Part shown: positions 44,601 through 53,141 of the stretch, one piece after another
How positions within the stretch are numbered: position 1 is the stretch's first letter
Layout: each line of letters begins with the position of its first letter
NCBI RefSeq assembly: GCF_001969855.1
Contig: NZ_MRBL01000019.1
Coordinates: 48,890 to 112,889 of the forward strand
Direction: 5' to 3'
Length of the DNA: 64,000 nucleotides
Source: Bacillus haynesii
Lineage (GTDB): Bacteria > Bacillota > Bacilli > Bacillales > Bacillaceae
Notes under the pieces: generated by a model
Databases searched by the model: none
What the model was told of the DNA's origin: nothing
Seen by the model: only the letters and a program-made list of their open reading frames with translations
Translations under genes and position numbers: made by a program

Positions 44601-46763
44601 ATGAATGTTTTCAAAAACCAGTGGAGAGAACTGATAACCAATAAAAAGCTACTGATATCCGTGATCGGGGTTCTCTTTATACCGCTGATTTACAGCAGCA
44701 TATTTTTGGCGGCGTACTGGGACCCATACGGAAACGTCGATCAGCTCCCCGTAGCGGTTGTAAATTCAGACAAGGGGACGACATATGAAGGAAAAGACCT
44801 TCACATCGGTGACGACCTTGTCAAAGAACTGAAAAAAAACGATAAATTCGACTGGCATTTTACGACGAAGGATAAAGCGATGAGAGGCTTGCAAAATGAG
44901 GAATACTACATGGTTGTAGAAATTCCTGAATACTTTTCGAAAGATGCCAGCACGGTTATGGATAAACATCCGAAAAAGCTGAATCTGATTTACCATACAA
45001 ACGCCGGACGAAACTATGTCGGCGCCCAGATCAGCGATAAAGCGATTGAACAGCTTCAGCATTCAGTCGGTTCTGAAATCACGCAGCAATATGCTGAAGT
45101 CATCTTTGACAATTTCGGCAAAATCGCAAAAGGTCTCGGTGAAGCCAGCGAAGGAGCCGGAAAACTGGATAAAGGACTGAAAGATGCGAAAGAAGGAAGC
45201 GAAACGCTGAAAAAGAACCTTGAAAAGCTCGCAAAAAGCCAAATTCAGTTCAACAAAGACGGAATGGAGAAGTTCGGCACAGCATTCAATACGCTGAACG
45301 ACAAAATTCATGAGCTTGATTCAGGGCTTGCGCAATTTTTGGAAAAAAGCGGCCAGCTGCACAGCGGTGCTCAACAGCTCCAACAAGGCATGCCTCAGAT
45401 TGTGGCGGGATTGGAGCAGATGAATGAAAAAGCGCAGATGATAAGCAAACTCGAAGAAGCGATTTCAAATGAAAAGATTCAGCAGCTTGAAACGGCGCTT
45501 TCCAACGCCGAAAAGGCGAAAAAAGAACTCAGCCAGATCTCAAAAAATATTGATGAGCTTGAAGCAGCATTGAAAAACCAGCACAGCGAGGTCAAACAAA
45601 TTATTGAATCCAGCAACATGCTGACACAAGAACAGAAAACTGCGCTTTCGAAACAAGTCGACGAAAAAATGGGAACAGTGAAGCTTCCTGAGTTTGACAA
45701 GTTGAAAGCGCAAATTCCCGATGTAAGCGAACTTCCCGATTTATCCGGGCTGAAACAGAAGCTTGAGGAATTGAAGAGAGTCCCTTCGGATGTGAATAAA
45801 CTTTATAAAGGATCGCAAAAGATTCAGCAAGGGCTCGATGCGCTGACAAACGGTTTGGGTGCTTACAACGAAAAATTCGCAGAAGCGAAAAGCGGATCAT
45901 CCAAAATCGCCGAAGGCAGCCAGACATTAGTCGGGAAGTTCGGCGATCTGCAAAGCGCGGCTGATAAACTGAAAGACGGTTCTTCCAAGCTTGCAGAAGG
46001 GGCCAAATCCCTTGATGAAGGTCTTGGCAAGCTGTCTGACGGAAGCGGGGAGCTGTTTGATAAGCTGTCTGATGCTGCCGATCAAACCGGCGATATTCAA
46101 GCGGGAGACGAAAACTACAATATGTTTTCAGATCCCGTCGATGTAAAAGGCGATAAAATCGATCCGGTTTCCAACTACGGAACAGGATTAACCCCGTATA
46201 TTTTGTCGCTCGGCTTATTCGTCGGTGCATTAATGATCACCGTTGTCTTCGATGTGAAAGAGCCGGCTGTCCGGCCCGAATCAGCTTTTGGCTGGTTTAT
46301 GAGCAAATTCAGCGTGCTTTTTGCAGTGGGAATTCTTCAAGCGGCAATTGCCTGCACGATTATTCTCTGGGGCATCGGACTTGAAGTGCAAAGCGTCTGG
46401 AGATTCTATCTGTTCAGTATGATCATGAGCATTACATGCCTTGCGATCATTCAGTTTTTGGCTGCGACAATGGGAAATCCGGGACGATTCATTGCCGTCA
46501 TTCTGCTCGTGCTTCAGCTTGGAGGAAGCGGAGGAACTTTTCCCCTTGCACTTGTCCCTAAGTTCTTCCAGGTCATCCATTCCGCACTGCCGATGACCTA
46601 CAGCATTGCCGGATACAGAGCGGTGATTTCAAGCGGAGACTACGCGTATATGTGGGAACAGGCTGCCGTGCTTGGCGTTGTTGCGATCGTTATGATGGCT
46701 TTGACGCTGATTTATTTTAAAGTGCTGCTGAGAAAAGGAAAAATTGAAGAGCAGCATGCATAA
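44601..46763 (+). CDS. yhgE: YhgE/Pip-family membrane protein
   Basis: A 720-residue protein of the YhgE/Pip family (phage infection protein-like). One membrane helix near the N-terminus (about residues 17-40) is followed by a 480-residue outer domain rich in coiled coil and repeats of the type LxxGxxxLxxGxxxL (for example DGSSKLAEGAKSLDEGLGKL). Five C-terminal helices resemble ABC-2 permeases. It is somewhat shorter than B. subtilis YhgE (about 775 residues). Family members act in phage receptor function or in type VII-linked secretion; the role here is unknown. Confidence 0.9.
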   Translation: MNVFKNQWRELITNKKLLISVIGVLFIPLIYSSIFLAAYWDPYGNVDQLPVAVVNSDKGTTYEGKDLHIGDDLVKELKKNDKFDWHFTTKDKAMRGLQNEEYYMVVEIPEYFSKDASTVMDKHPKKLNLIYHTNAGRNYVGAQISDKAIEQLQHSVGSEITQQYAEVIFDNFGKIAKGLGEASEGAGKLDKGLKDAKEGSETLKKNLEKLAKSQIQFNKDGMEKFGTAFNTLNDKIHELDSGLAQFLEKSGQLHSGAQQLQQGMPQIVAGLEQMNEKAQMISKLEEAISNEKIQQLETALSNAEKAKKELSQISKNIDELEAALKNQHSEVKQIIESSNMLTQEQKTALSKQVDEKMGTVKLPEFDKLKAQIPDVSELPDLSGLKQKLEELKRVPSDVNKLYKGSQKIQQGLDALTNGLGAYNEKFAEAKSGSSKIAEGSQTLVGKFGDLQSAADKLKDGSSKLAEGAKSLDEGLGKLSDGSGELFDKLSDAADQTGDIQAGDENYNMFSDPVDVKGDKIDPVSNYGTGLTPYILSLGLFVGALMITVVFDVKEPAVRPESAFGWFMSKFSVLFAVGILQAAIACTIILWGIGLEVQSVWRFYLFSMIMSITCLAIIQFLAATMGNPGRFIAVILLVLQLGGSGGTFPLALVPKFFQVIHSALPMTYSIAGYRAVISSGDYAYMWEQAAVLGVVAIVMMALTLIYFKVLLRKGKIEEQHA

Positions 46764-46765
46764 AA

Positions 46766-46813
46766 GAAAAACATCTTTTCAAGCCCGGCTAGGGCAAGAA
46801 AAGATGTTTTTTT
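46766..46813. terminator. bidirectional terminator between yhgE and fabHB
   Basis: AAAAACATCTTTTC / GAAAAGATGTTTTT stem with T tracts on both strands; the loop contains GCCC...GGGC pairing. Confidence 0.92.
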
Positions 46814-46819
46814 TTGAAA

Positions 46820-47815
46820 TCAGGAAGCTGGCGCGCCCCATTTTACAATCAGTCCCGTATATGTAAGACCTCCGCCAAAACCGAACAGAATCAAAGTGTC
46901 ACCCTCTTTCAGCTTTCCGTTTTTGACGGCTTCATCAAGGGCGAGAACGATTGATGCGGATGAGGTGTTGCCAAACCATTCGACGCTCGTCAGCGCTTTT
47001 TCGGCTGGAATTCCGGTTTTTTCGCAAATCGATTCGATCATTCGCAGATTCGCGCTGTGCGGGACGAACCAATCGATATCTTTCAGCTCCATTTCAGCTT
47101 GGATAAGCAGCTTTTTGACGCCTTCGGGAACGGACCTGACCGCCCACTTATACACTTCGCGGCCGTTTTGAACCATTTTTCCTTCACCTGAGAGCGGCTC
47201 CCCTTTAAGGTCGCTTCGCAAGCCGGTTCTGTATAAATGGCGGGCTCCGTCACCTTTAGTATCCTGGGCAAAAGTAATGAAGCTTGGGGCTTTGTCGTCC
47301 CGTTCGACAAGCAGGGCGCCCGCGCCGTCTCCGAACAAAATGCAAGACGTGCGGTCTGTGTAGTCGGTTGTTTTTGATAAGGTTTCACCGCTGATTACAA
47401 GAATTTTTCTATGCAATCCGGAAGTGATGAGGCCGTTGGCCATATGCAATCCGTATGCTAATCCTGCACAAGTCGCATTTACATCGACCGCGCCGACTTC
47501 GTTCCATCCGAAGTGTTCCTGAACCTGGCATGCCGTGCTTGGAAAAGCGTAATCCGCCGTTGTGGTAGAGACGATGATCATGTCCAAATCGTCAAGCGTG
47601 CCACTGTATCTGTTTTTTAGATCTTCAACCGCTTTTATGCAAAGATCTGATGTGAATTCGTGACTCCCCGCGATACGTCTTTCTTTCATTCCTGTCCGCT
47701 GAATGATCCATTCATCAGAAGTATCGACGATCTTTTCAAAGTCTTTGTTTGTCATACGCTTTTCGGGAACATAGGTGCCAATGGCGGAAATTCGCGCTTT
47801 TGATAAAGTTTTCAT
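46820..47815 (-). CDS. fabHB: FabHB, beta-ketoacyl-ACP synthase III
   Basis: A 331-residue ketoacyl synthase that condenses branched or straight acyl-CoA primers with malonyl-ACP to start fatty acid synthesis. The triad is visible: Cys116 in VNATCAGLAYG, His in FVPHSANLRMIE (about 245) and Asn in WFGNTSSASI (about 275). Start ATG 47815; the frame opens eight codons earlier through the ribosome site AAAGGAG. A FapR operator lies 38 bases upstream, so malonyl-CoA-responsive control is expected. Confidence 0.95.
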   Translation of the reverse strand: MKTLSKARISAIGTYVPEKRMTNKDFEKIVDTSDEWIIQRTGMKERRIAGSHEFTSDLCIKAVEDLKNRYSGTLDDLDMIIVSTTTADYAFPSTACQVQEHFGWNEVGAVDVNATCAGLAYGLHMANGLITSGLHRKILVISGETLSKTTDYTDRTSCILFGDGAGALLVERDDKAPSFITFAQDTKGDGARHLYRTGLRSDLKGEPLSGEGKMVQNGREVYKWAVRSVPEGVKKLLIQAEMELKDIDWFVPHSANLRMIESICEKTGIPAEKALTSVEWFGNTSSASIVLALDEAVKNGKLKEGDTLILFGFGGGLTYTGLIVKWGAPAS

Positions 47816-47836
47816 GAAATTCACTCTCCTTTCTTT

Positions 47837-47846
47837 CATTATATCA
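47837..47846 (-). promoter_or_regulatory. extended -10 promoter of fabHB
   Basis: On the minus strand TG-A-TATAAT (TATAAT at 47842-47837, TG just upstream). The -35 region falls within the FapR operator. Confidence 0.55.
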
Positions 47847-47852
47847 CCTAGT

Positions 47853-47869
47853 ATTAGTATCTGGTACTA
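47853..47869. promoter_or_regulatory. FapR operator
   Basis: TTAGTATCTGGTACTAA differs from the FapR consensus TTAGTACCTRRTACTAA at one of 17 positions. It overlaps the -35 region of fabHB and lies 52 bases before the divergent yhfE. Confidence 0.87.
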
Positions 47870-47921
47870 AAATGTTGATCTGAGGTATACTATAAACATC
47901 ACAAGTTGGGAGGAATGAACC

Positions 47922-48959
47922 ATGTCAGGACAGAAAACGATGGAGCTCATCAAGGAGCTCGTCTCCATCCCGAGCCCTACTGGAAATACGTATGACATCA
48001 TAGACTATATCAATCGCCTTTTACAGAAAGAAGGAGTTGAAACAAGGCTTAACCGTAAAGGCGGCCTGATCGCGACGATACCGGGCCGCGACAGATCCCG
48101 GCACCGGATGCTGACCGCTCATGTCGATACCCTCGGAGCGATGGTGAAAGAGATTAAACCGGACGGGAGGCTGAAAATTGATTTAATCGGGGGCTTCAAT
48201 TACAACTCGATTGAAGGCGAGTATTGCAAAATTGAAACAGCATCAGGGAAAACTTACACCGGCACCATCTTAATGCATCAGACATCAGTGCATGTATACA
48301 AAGACGCCGGAAAAGCCGAACGGAACCAGAAGAATATGGAGGTCCGCATTGACGAACCGGTCCGCAGTGAAGAAGAAACCCGGGCGCTCGGCATCAATGT
48401 CGGCGATTTTATCTCCTTCGATCCGCGCGTTGACATCACGCCGAGCGGGTTTATCAAATCGCGTCATCTTGATGATAAAGCAAGCGTTGCCCTCCTCATC
48501 GAGCTGATCAGAACGATTAACACAAAAGGGATGGCACTGCCTTACACGACACACTTTTTAATTTCCAACAATGAAGAAATCGGTTATGGCGGCAACTCCA
48601 ACATCCCGCCTGAAACGGTGGAATATTTGGCTGTTGATATGGGAGCGATCGGCGATGGACAGTCAACCGATGAATATACGGTATCCATTTGTGTAAAGGA
48701 TGCCAGCGGGCCTTATCATTACGGGCTTCGAAAGCGTCTGACAGCCCTTTGTGAAGCACACGGAATCGGTTATAAGCTTGATATCTACCCGTACTACGGT
48801 TCAGATGCTTCAGCGGCCATCAAAGCGGGCCATGATATCGTCCACGGGCTGATCGGCCCGGGAATTGACGCATCCCACGCGTTTGAAAGGACGCACCAAT
48901 CGTCCTTGGAACAGACGGCAAAGCTGCTGTATCATTATGTCCAGTCTGACATGGCATAA
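47922..48959 (+). CDS. yhfE: M42-family metallo-aminopeptidase YhfE
   Basis: A 345-residue M42 peptidase. Metal ligands can be followed: AHVDTLGAMV (about residue 66), RHLDDKASVALL (about 183), ISNNEEIGYGGN (about 214), VDMGAIGDGQ (about 237) and SHAFERTHQ near the C-terminus. Family members are cobalt- or zinc-activated aminopeptidases, often as dodecamers; some were long mislabelled as endoglucanases. It is divergent from fabHB across the FapR site. A -10-like TATACT lies at 47887-47892. Confidence 0.9.
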   Translation: MSGQKTMELIKELVSIPSPTGNTYDIIDYINRLLQKEGVETRLNRKGGLIATIPGRDRSRHRMLTAHVDTLGAMVKEIKPDGRLKIDLIGGFNYNSIEGEYCKIETASGKTYTGTILMHQTSVHVYKDAGKAERNQKNMEVRIDEPVRSEEETRALGINVGDFISFDPRVDITPSGFIKSRHLDDKASVALLIELIRTINTKGMALPYTTHFLISNNEEIGYGGNSNIPPETVEYLAVDMGAIGDGQSTDEYTVSICVKDASGPYHYGLRKRLTALCEAHGIGYKLDIYPYYGSDASAAIKAGHDIVHGLIGPGIDASHAFERTHQSSLEQTAKLLYHYVQSDMA

Positions 48960-48964
48960 AAAAG

Positions 48965-48992
48965 CTCCCGAGGGACCCCGGTCCCTTGGGAG
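48965..48992 (-). terminator. intrinsic terminator of the CotC-like gene
   Basis: CTCCCgAGGGACC pairs with GGTCCCTtGGGAG. On the minus strand GAGCTTTTTTA follows; on the plus strand there is no T tract, so it stops the minus-strand transcript. Confidence 0.8.
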
Positions 48993-49036
48993 TAAAAAAG
49001 AGTGGAAGTCATCCATCCGTAAAGGATGGCGTTTAC

Positions 49037-49231
49037 TTACCAGTAATCATAGTGTTTTTTCTTTTTGCAGTGATCAAAGTGGTCAAACTTCTTGTAGTCA
49101 TAGTCATAATCATACTTCTTATAGCATGGATAATAGTAGTAATAATAGTAGTAGTATTTCTTGCAGTCGTGGTCTTTCTTGTGGTAGTCATAGTCATAAT
49201 CTTTCTTGCAATGGTCATGGTAAAAATACAT
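49037..49231 (-). CDS. CotC-like Tyr/Lys/Asp/His-rich spore coat protein
   Basis: A 64-residue protein made almost only of Tyr, Asp, Lys, His and Cys, with a run of nine Tyr (about residues 26-34) and repeats such as DYDYD and HCKKK. This composition matches the CotC/CotU coat proteins of B. subtilis, which cross-link through tyrosines. Here the His and Cys content is higher. GGAGGGAAG precedes ATG 49231 and a sigma-K promoter lies upstream. The B. subtilis cotC lies elsewhere, so orthology is not claimed. The plus-strand frames here are shadows of this repeat. Confidence 0.72.
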   Translation of the reverse strand: MYFYHDHCKKDYDYDYHKKDHDCKKYYYYYYYYYPCYKKYDYDYDYKKFDHFDHCKKKKHYDYW

Positions 49232-49272
49232 TAAACTTCCCTCCAGTTTTCTTTTCTAATTGAACTACAGTA

Positions 49273-49299
49273 CATCGTATGTAAACGAAAGGAAGTTGT
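49273..49299 (-). promoter_or_regulatory. sigma-K promoter of the CotC-like gene
   Basis: On the minus strand AC (49299-49298), a 16-base spacer, CATACGATG (49281-49273), against the consensus AC-N16/17-CATANNNTA (one mismatch). Confidence 0.6.
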
Positions 49300-49333
49300 T
49301 TGGACAGGTTTCTTGAGTAATTTGCATATTTTT

Positions 49334-49378
49334 GAAAAAACGTATGTTTCTCCAAAAGCGGGAAACATACGTTTTTTT
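49334..49378 (-). terminator. intrinsic terminator of gltT
   Basis: AAAAAACGTATGTTTC / GAAACATACGTTTTTT stem with an 11-base loop. T tracts on both strands; gltT ends eight bases away. Confidence 0.92.
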
Positions 49379-49386
49379 GCGAGCTG

Positions 49387-50673
49387 TCAGCCGGATATTT
49401 TCATATCTGCCGGCTCCCTTTGATTTAAGACGGTCTGTCCTTTAATGGCGTCATATTCACCTTCCCATTTTGACATGACCACAGCGGCAAGAGCGTTTCC
49501 GGTCAGGTTGACGACCGTTCTCGCCATATCCATAATCCGGTCGACTCCGGCAATGAAGGCCAGGCCTTCAGCAGGAACGCCGATCGTGCCGAGAGTCGCA
49601 AGAAGAACGACGAATGATGTGCCGGGAACGGCAGCCATTCCTTTAGAAGTGACCATCAGAACAAGGATTAGCGTGAGCTGCTGTCCAATGGACAGATCGA
49701 TGCCGTAGACCTGCGCCAGAAACAGCGCCGCGATCGCCTGATACAGGACAGAGCCGTCAAGGTTAAACGTGTAGCCGATCGGAATGACAAACGACACAAT
49801 GCCTTTCGGACAGCCGATTTTCTCCATCTTTTCCATGACGCGCGGAAGCACGGTTTCAGAGCTTGATGTACTGTACGCAAGAAGCAGCTCATCTTTCAAA
49901 TAGGCCAGAAATTTAAATATATTGATACCGCACAGCTTGCCGACGATCCCAAAGATGACGATCAGGAAGAAAGCAAGAGCAAGATAGACTAGTAAAACGA
50001 GCTTTCCCAATGATAAAAGCGAAGAAAAACCAAATTTTGAAACCGTCACACCAATTAAAGCAAAAACGCCGAACGGCGCGAATTTCATGACGATGTTGAC
50101 GACGTGGAACATGGCTTGAGACGTTGCCTCAAAAAAGGAGAGCACAGGCTTGCCTTTTTCGCCTATGGCAGACACTCCGAGTGCGAACAGAACAGTGAAG
50201 CAAATGATTGCAAGCAGATCGCCTTCAGCGAGCGATTGGAAAAAGTTTGTCGGCACAATGTGCAGGAAAGTGTCTGCGACAGATTTGGTGCTTGCTTCTT
50301 TTTCTGTTTCTACATATTGGCTGATATCCTGTTTTTCAGCACCAGAAAAGTTTACGCCGTGTCCAGGCTGAATGATGTTTCCAAGGAGAAGTCCGAGCAC
50401 AATCGCAAAAGTCGTAATAATTTCAAAGTACAGGATCGTCCGAAAGCCGAGCCTGCCGACCTTTTTGCCGCTGCCGGCCCCTGCAACCCCGACAATCAAG
50501 CTTGAAACGACAATAGGAATCACAATCATTTTGATTAATCTTAAGAACAAATCGCCGACGGGCTGCAGATATGTTGCCACCGCAGGATTTCCGAACCAAA
50601 TCGCTCCTGCTGCAACCCCTAAAATAAGCCCGAGGAAAATTTGTGTGGCTAAACCGAATTTAAGTCTTTTCAT
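49387..50673 (-). CDS. gltT: GltT, proton/sodium-glutamate symporter
   Basis: A 428-residue transporter of the dicarboxylate/amino acid:cation symporter family. Family features are visible: the serine-rich re-entrant loop AYSTSSSETVLPRVM (about residues 268-282), the NLDG block in IGYTFNLDGSVLYQ (about 300) and the second hairpin TSKGMAAVPGTSFVVLLAT (about 345). It imports glutamate and aspartate. Upstream, an unusual palindrome lies 135-174 bases before the start. Length equals B. subtilis GltT within one residue. Confidence 0.94.
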   Translation of the reverse strand: MKRLKFGLATQIFLGLILGVAAGAIWFGNPAVATYLQPVGDLFLRLIKMIVIPIVVSSLIVGVAGAGSGKKVGRLGFRTILYFEIITTFAIVLGLLLGNIIQPGHGVNFSGAEKQDISQYVETEKEASTKSVADTFLHIVPTNFFQSLAEGDLLAIICFTVLFALGVSAIGEKGKPVLSFFEATSQAMFHVVNIVMKFAPFGVFALIGVTVSKFGFSSLLSLGKLVLLVYLALAFFLIVIFGIVGKLCGINIFKFLAYLKDELLLAYSTSSSETVLPRVMEKMEKIGCPKGIVSFVIPIGYTFNLDGSVLYQAIAALFLAQVYGIDLSIGQQLTLILVLMVTSKGMAAVPGTSFVVLLATLGTIGVPAEGLAFIAGVDRIMDMARTVVNLTGNALAAVVMSKWEGEYDAIKGQTVLNQREPADMKISG

Positions 50674-50807
50674 AGATGCCCTCCCAACGCATGCTTAATT
50701 TTATACTAGAATATTAAACTTGAGATCGTAAATTAAGTATAGCGAAAGAAAAAGCAGCTCGTCCATCAAAAAAATAACGTCTGAATATATCGAAAATTCA
50801 AATATGA

Positions 50808-50847
50808 GATGATCATCCTGTCTTGAATTCAAATCGGGACGATCATC
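50808..50847. repeat. 40-bp imperfect palindrome upstream of gltT
   Basis: Arms of 20 bases centred on GAATTC (50825-50830). The outer seven bases (GATGATC / GATCATC) and inner ten (TTGAATTCAA) are perfectly symmetric; four positions per arm mismatch. It lacks a U-tract and a loop, so it looks like a protein-binding site rather than a terminator. Confidence 0.6.
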
Positions 50848-50938
50848 GGTGTATATTTCCCTAAGTGAAATAGTAAGATATTATTAAAATAATGAATTTT
50901 GACACGAATCTCTCTCTTTATGACTAACTTTATGACAA

Positions 50939-50972
50939 AAAAACACCCCGGGGAATCTGCCGGGGCGTTTTT
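50939..50972 (-). terminator. intrinsic terminator of yhfH
   Basis: CCCCGG / CCGGGG stem extended by AAAAACA / CGTTTTT; loop GGAATCTG. It follows the yhfH stop by eight bases. Confidence 0.9.
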
Positions 50973-50980
50973 AGTGACGT

Positions 50981-51115
50981 CTATATATCTTTTACATTTA
51001 AGCATTTAGAGCAAGTGTTTCCGTAGCATTCGTGCTGCTCATCAATATCGTGGCCGCATTCTGAACATTTTTTTGAAGGCAAATTTCTGAAGAACTCGGT
51101 AATTTTAGCGAGCAT
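50981..51115 (-). CDS. yhfH: small zinc-binding protein YhfH
   Basis: A 44-residue protein beginning MLAKITEFFRNLPSKKCSEC. Two CxxC-type pairs (CSEC and CSKC) form a zinc ribbon. It matches the YhfH family, whose role is unknown. GGGGGAATC lies just before ATG 51115. It has its own terminator. It is divergent from yhfI and lies upstream of gltT on the same strand, as in B. subtilis. Confidence 0.87.
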   Translation of the reverse strand: MLAKITEFFRNLPSKKCSECGHDIDEQHECYGNTCSKCLNVKDI

Positions 51116-51272
51116 GTTTGATTCCCCCAATTTGTTTGTTGTTATCATTGTATTATAACAGTTGTCAGAAAATCAACGTCTGTTTTATGACAAAATATAA
51201 AACATGCAATTTTTAAGAAAAATGGGTATATTGAATAGGGGGACGATAGACACGAAAAAGAGGTGTGTATAC

Positions 51273-52007
51273 ATGAAAGTGACAGTCATCGGCTGCTGCG
51301 GAGGATTTCCGGCTGCAAATGAAGCGACTTCAGGCTATCTCTTTCAATCCGGGAATTATTCTGTTTTAATCGACTGCGGCAGTGCCGTTTTATCCAAGCT
51401 TCAGCTGTTTCTGCCCGTTGAGGAGCTAGATGCCGTTATATTATCCCATTATCATTACGACCATATTGCAGATGTCGGGCCTTTGCAATTTGCCAAACTG
51501 GTCGGCTCATTCCTCGGCAAGGGGACGAATGCCCTTCCGATATATGGACATCCTTTTGATGAAGAGCAGTTTTCAAAGCTTACATATAAAACGCATACCG
51601 CTGGATTGGCGTATGATCCGAAACAGCCTTTGACAATCGGACCGTTTACGTTCACATTTTTAAAAACGGTTCATCCTGTTGACTGCTTTGCCATGAGGGT
51701 GACGGACGGTGTTCATTCTGTCGTTTATACGGCCGATTCGAGCTTTCAGGAAGCTTTTATCCCGTTCAGCGAAGGAGCCGATCTGTTGATCTCAGAGTGC
51801 AATTTTTATGCGGATCAGGATGGGGGAAGCGCCGGTCATATGAACAGCCTCGAAGCGGGGCGCATCGCTGCGGAAGCGGGTGCGGGGCAGCTTCTCTTGA
51901 CACACCTCCCGCATTTCGGGGAACATCAAAAACTAGCAGAAGAGGCCCAAACCGTTTATAAAGGCGCGGTTGATCTGGCGCGCACCGGTTATGTGTGGGG
52001 AGAATAG
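51273..52007 (+). CDS. yhfI: metallo-beta-lactamase-fold hydrolase YhfI
   Basis: A 244-residue hydrolase. The metal motif HYHYDH (about residues 57-62, in LSHYHYDHIADVG) and the later VYTADSSFQEAF and TVHPVDC blocks define the fold; it resembles RNase Z-like or cyclic-nucleotide phosphodiesterase relatives. The substrate is unknown. ATG 51273 follows AGAGGTG by seven bases; the frame is open 23 codons earlier without a ribosome site. lplJ begins 18 bases downstream, so the two are co-transcribed. Confidence 0.9.
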   Translation: MKVTVIGCCGGFPAANEATSGYLFQSGNYSVLIDCGSAVLSKLQLFLPVEELDAVILSHYHYDHIADVGPLQFAKLVGSFLGKGTNALPIYGHPFDEEQFSKLTYKTHTAGLAYDPKQPLTIGPFTFTFLKTVHPVDCFAMRVTDGVHSVVYTADSSFQEAFIPFSEGADLLISECNFYADQDGGSAGHMNSLEAGRIAAEAGAGQLLLTHLPHFGEHQKLAEEAQTVYKGAVDLARTGYVWGE

Positions 52008-52025
52008 AAGGAGGAACTGACAAAC

Positions 52026-53015
52026 ATGCTGTTTATCGATAATCAAAATATTACAGATCCGAGGATCAACTTGGCGATAGAGGAGTACTGCTTAAAGCAC
52101 CTCGATCCTGAAGAGACGTATTTGCTGTTTTATATCAACCAGCCGTCGATCATCATCGGCAAAAACCAAAATACGATCGAGGAAATCAACACAAAGTATG
52201 TGGATGAAAACGGGATCATTGTCGTCCGCAGGCTGTCAGGCGGCGGAGCTGTCTACCATGACCTCGGGAACTTGAACTTCAGTTTTATTACGAAAGACGA
52301 CGGCAACAGCTTCCACAACTTTAAGAAGTTTACGGAGCCCGTTGTGGCTGCTTTAAAGAAGCTTGGCGTCGATGCGGAGCTGAGCGGGCGAAACGATTTG
52401 ATGGCAAACGGCCGGAAAATTTCGGGCAACGCCCAGTTTTCAACGAAAGGGAGAATGTTCAGCCACGGCACGCTGTTGTTCGATTCTGAGATTGAACATG
52501 TCGTATCGGCTTTAAAAGTGAAAAAAGATAAAATCGAATCAAAAGGCATCAAGTCGATCAGGAGCCGTGTAGCCAATATCAGCGAGTTTCTCGATCAGAA
52601 GATGACGACAGTGGAATTCCGAAGCATGCTTCTCCGCTATATTTTTGATACCGAAGGGGACATACCGGAGTATAAGCTGACTGAAAAAGACTGGGAAATC
52701 ATCAATCAAATTTCAAAGGAACGCTATCAAAACTGGGATTGGAACTATGGGAAGTCTCCGAAATTTAATCTTCAGCATTCAAAACGTTTTCAAGCGGGAT
52801 CGGTCGACATCCGCCTGGAAGTGCAAAAAGGCGTGATCCGTGAGTGCAAAATATTCGGTGACTTTTTCGGAGTCGGCGATGTCAGCGATATTGAAGAGAA
52901 GCTGACAGGCGTGCAGTATGAAAGAAAAGCGATTGAAGAAGCCCTGCAAGACGTAGACATCAAGCATTACTTCGGCAATATTCAAAAAGAAGAATTTTTG
53001 GAGCTTGTCTACTAA
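52026..53015 (+). CDS. lplJ: lipoate-protein ligase LplJ
   Basis: A 329-residue ligase that activates free lipoate with ATP and attaches it to E2 subunits and GcvH. The conserved blocks RRLSGGGAVYHDLGNLNFSF (about residues 70-89), GRNDLMANGRKISGNAQ (about 122-138, with the lipoyl-AMP lysine) and HGTLLFDSE are present, followed by the C-terminal accessory domain. It forms an operon with yhfI. A terminator follows. B. subtilis yhfK, expected next, is absent here. Confidence 0.94.
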   Translation: MLFIDNQNITDPRINLAIEEYCLKHLDPEETYLLFYINQPSIIIGKNQNTIEEINTKYVDENGIIVVRRLSGGGAVYHDLGNLNFSFITKDDGNSFHNFKKFTEPVVAALKKLGVDAELSGRNDLMANGRKISGNAQFSTKGRMFSHGTLLFDSEIEHVVSALKVKKDKIESKGIKSIRSRVANISEFLDQKMTTVEFRSMLLRYIFDTEGDIPEYKLTEKDWEIINQISKERYQNWDWNYGKSPKFNLQHSKRFQAGSVDIRLEVQKGVIRECKIFGDFFGVGDVSDIEEKLTGVQYERKAIEEALQDVDIKHYFGNIQKEEFLELVY

Positions 53016-53022
53016 AAATGGA

Positions 53023-53049
53023 GGCTGCGGGTTCCGCGGCCCCTTTTTT
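53023..53049 (+). terminator. intrinsic terminator of yhfI-lplJ
   Basis: GCTGCGG-GTT-CCGCGGC stem with flanking pairs, followed by CCCTTTTTT. Confidence 0.85.
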
Positions 53050-53085
53050 AACATGAGAGGAATGGAAGATATTTCCCGGCAGCCC

Positions 53086-53115
53086 TTGAGTGTTTTCTGT
53101 TCATTTACTATAATG
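53086..53115 (+). promoter_or_regulatory. sigma-A promoter of lcfB
   Basis: TTGAGT (53086-53091), an 18-base spacer, perfect TATAAT (53110-53115). Confidence 0.6.
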
Positions 53116-53141
53116 GGAATAGATTTTGATTATCACAAAAT

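Larger units (their letters stand above)
50674..50980. other. 307-base AT-rich region between yhfH and gltT
   Basis: It contains the yhfH terminator, a 40-bp palindrome (listed separately) and probably the gltT promoter. A weak candidate on the minus strand is GTGTCA with TAATAT 16 bases on, near 50877-50904. The 9-mer GTCATAAAG occurs twice on the minus strand near 50915-50937. Confidence 0.35.

Noticed and set aside
45063..46230. Long minus-strand frames opposite yhgE
   Set aside because: They arise from the repetitive coiled-coil coding sequence and have no independent signals.
49033..49263. Overlapping plus- and minus-strand frames across the Tyr-rich gene, including a hydrophobic plus-strand frame
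   Set aside because: They are shadows of a low-complexity repeat; only the minus-strand 64-codon frame has a ribosome site, a promoter and a terminator.
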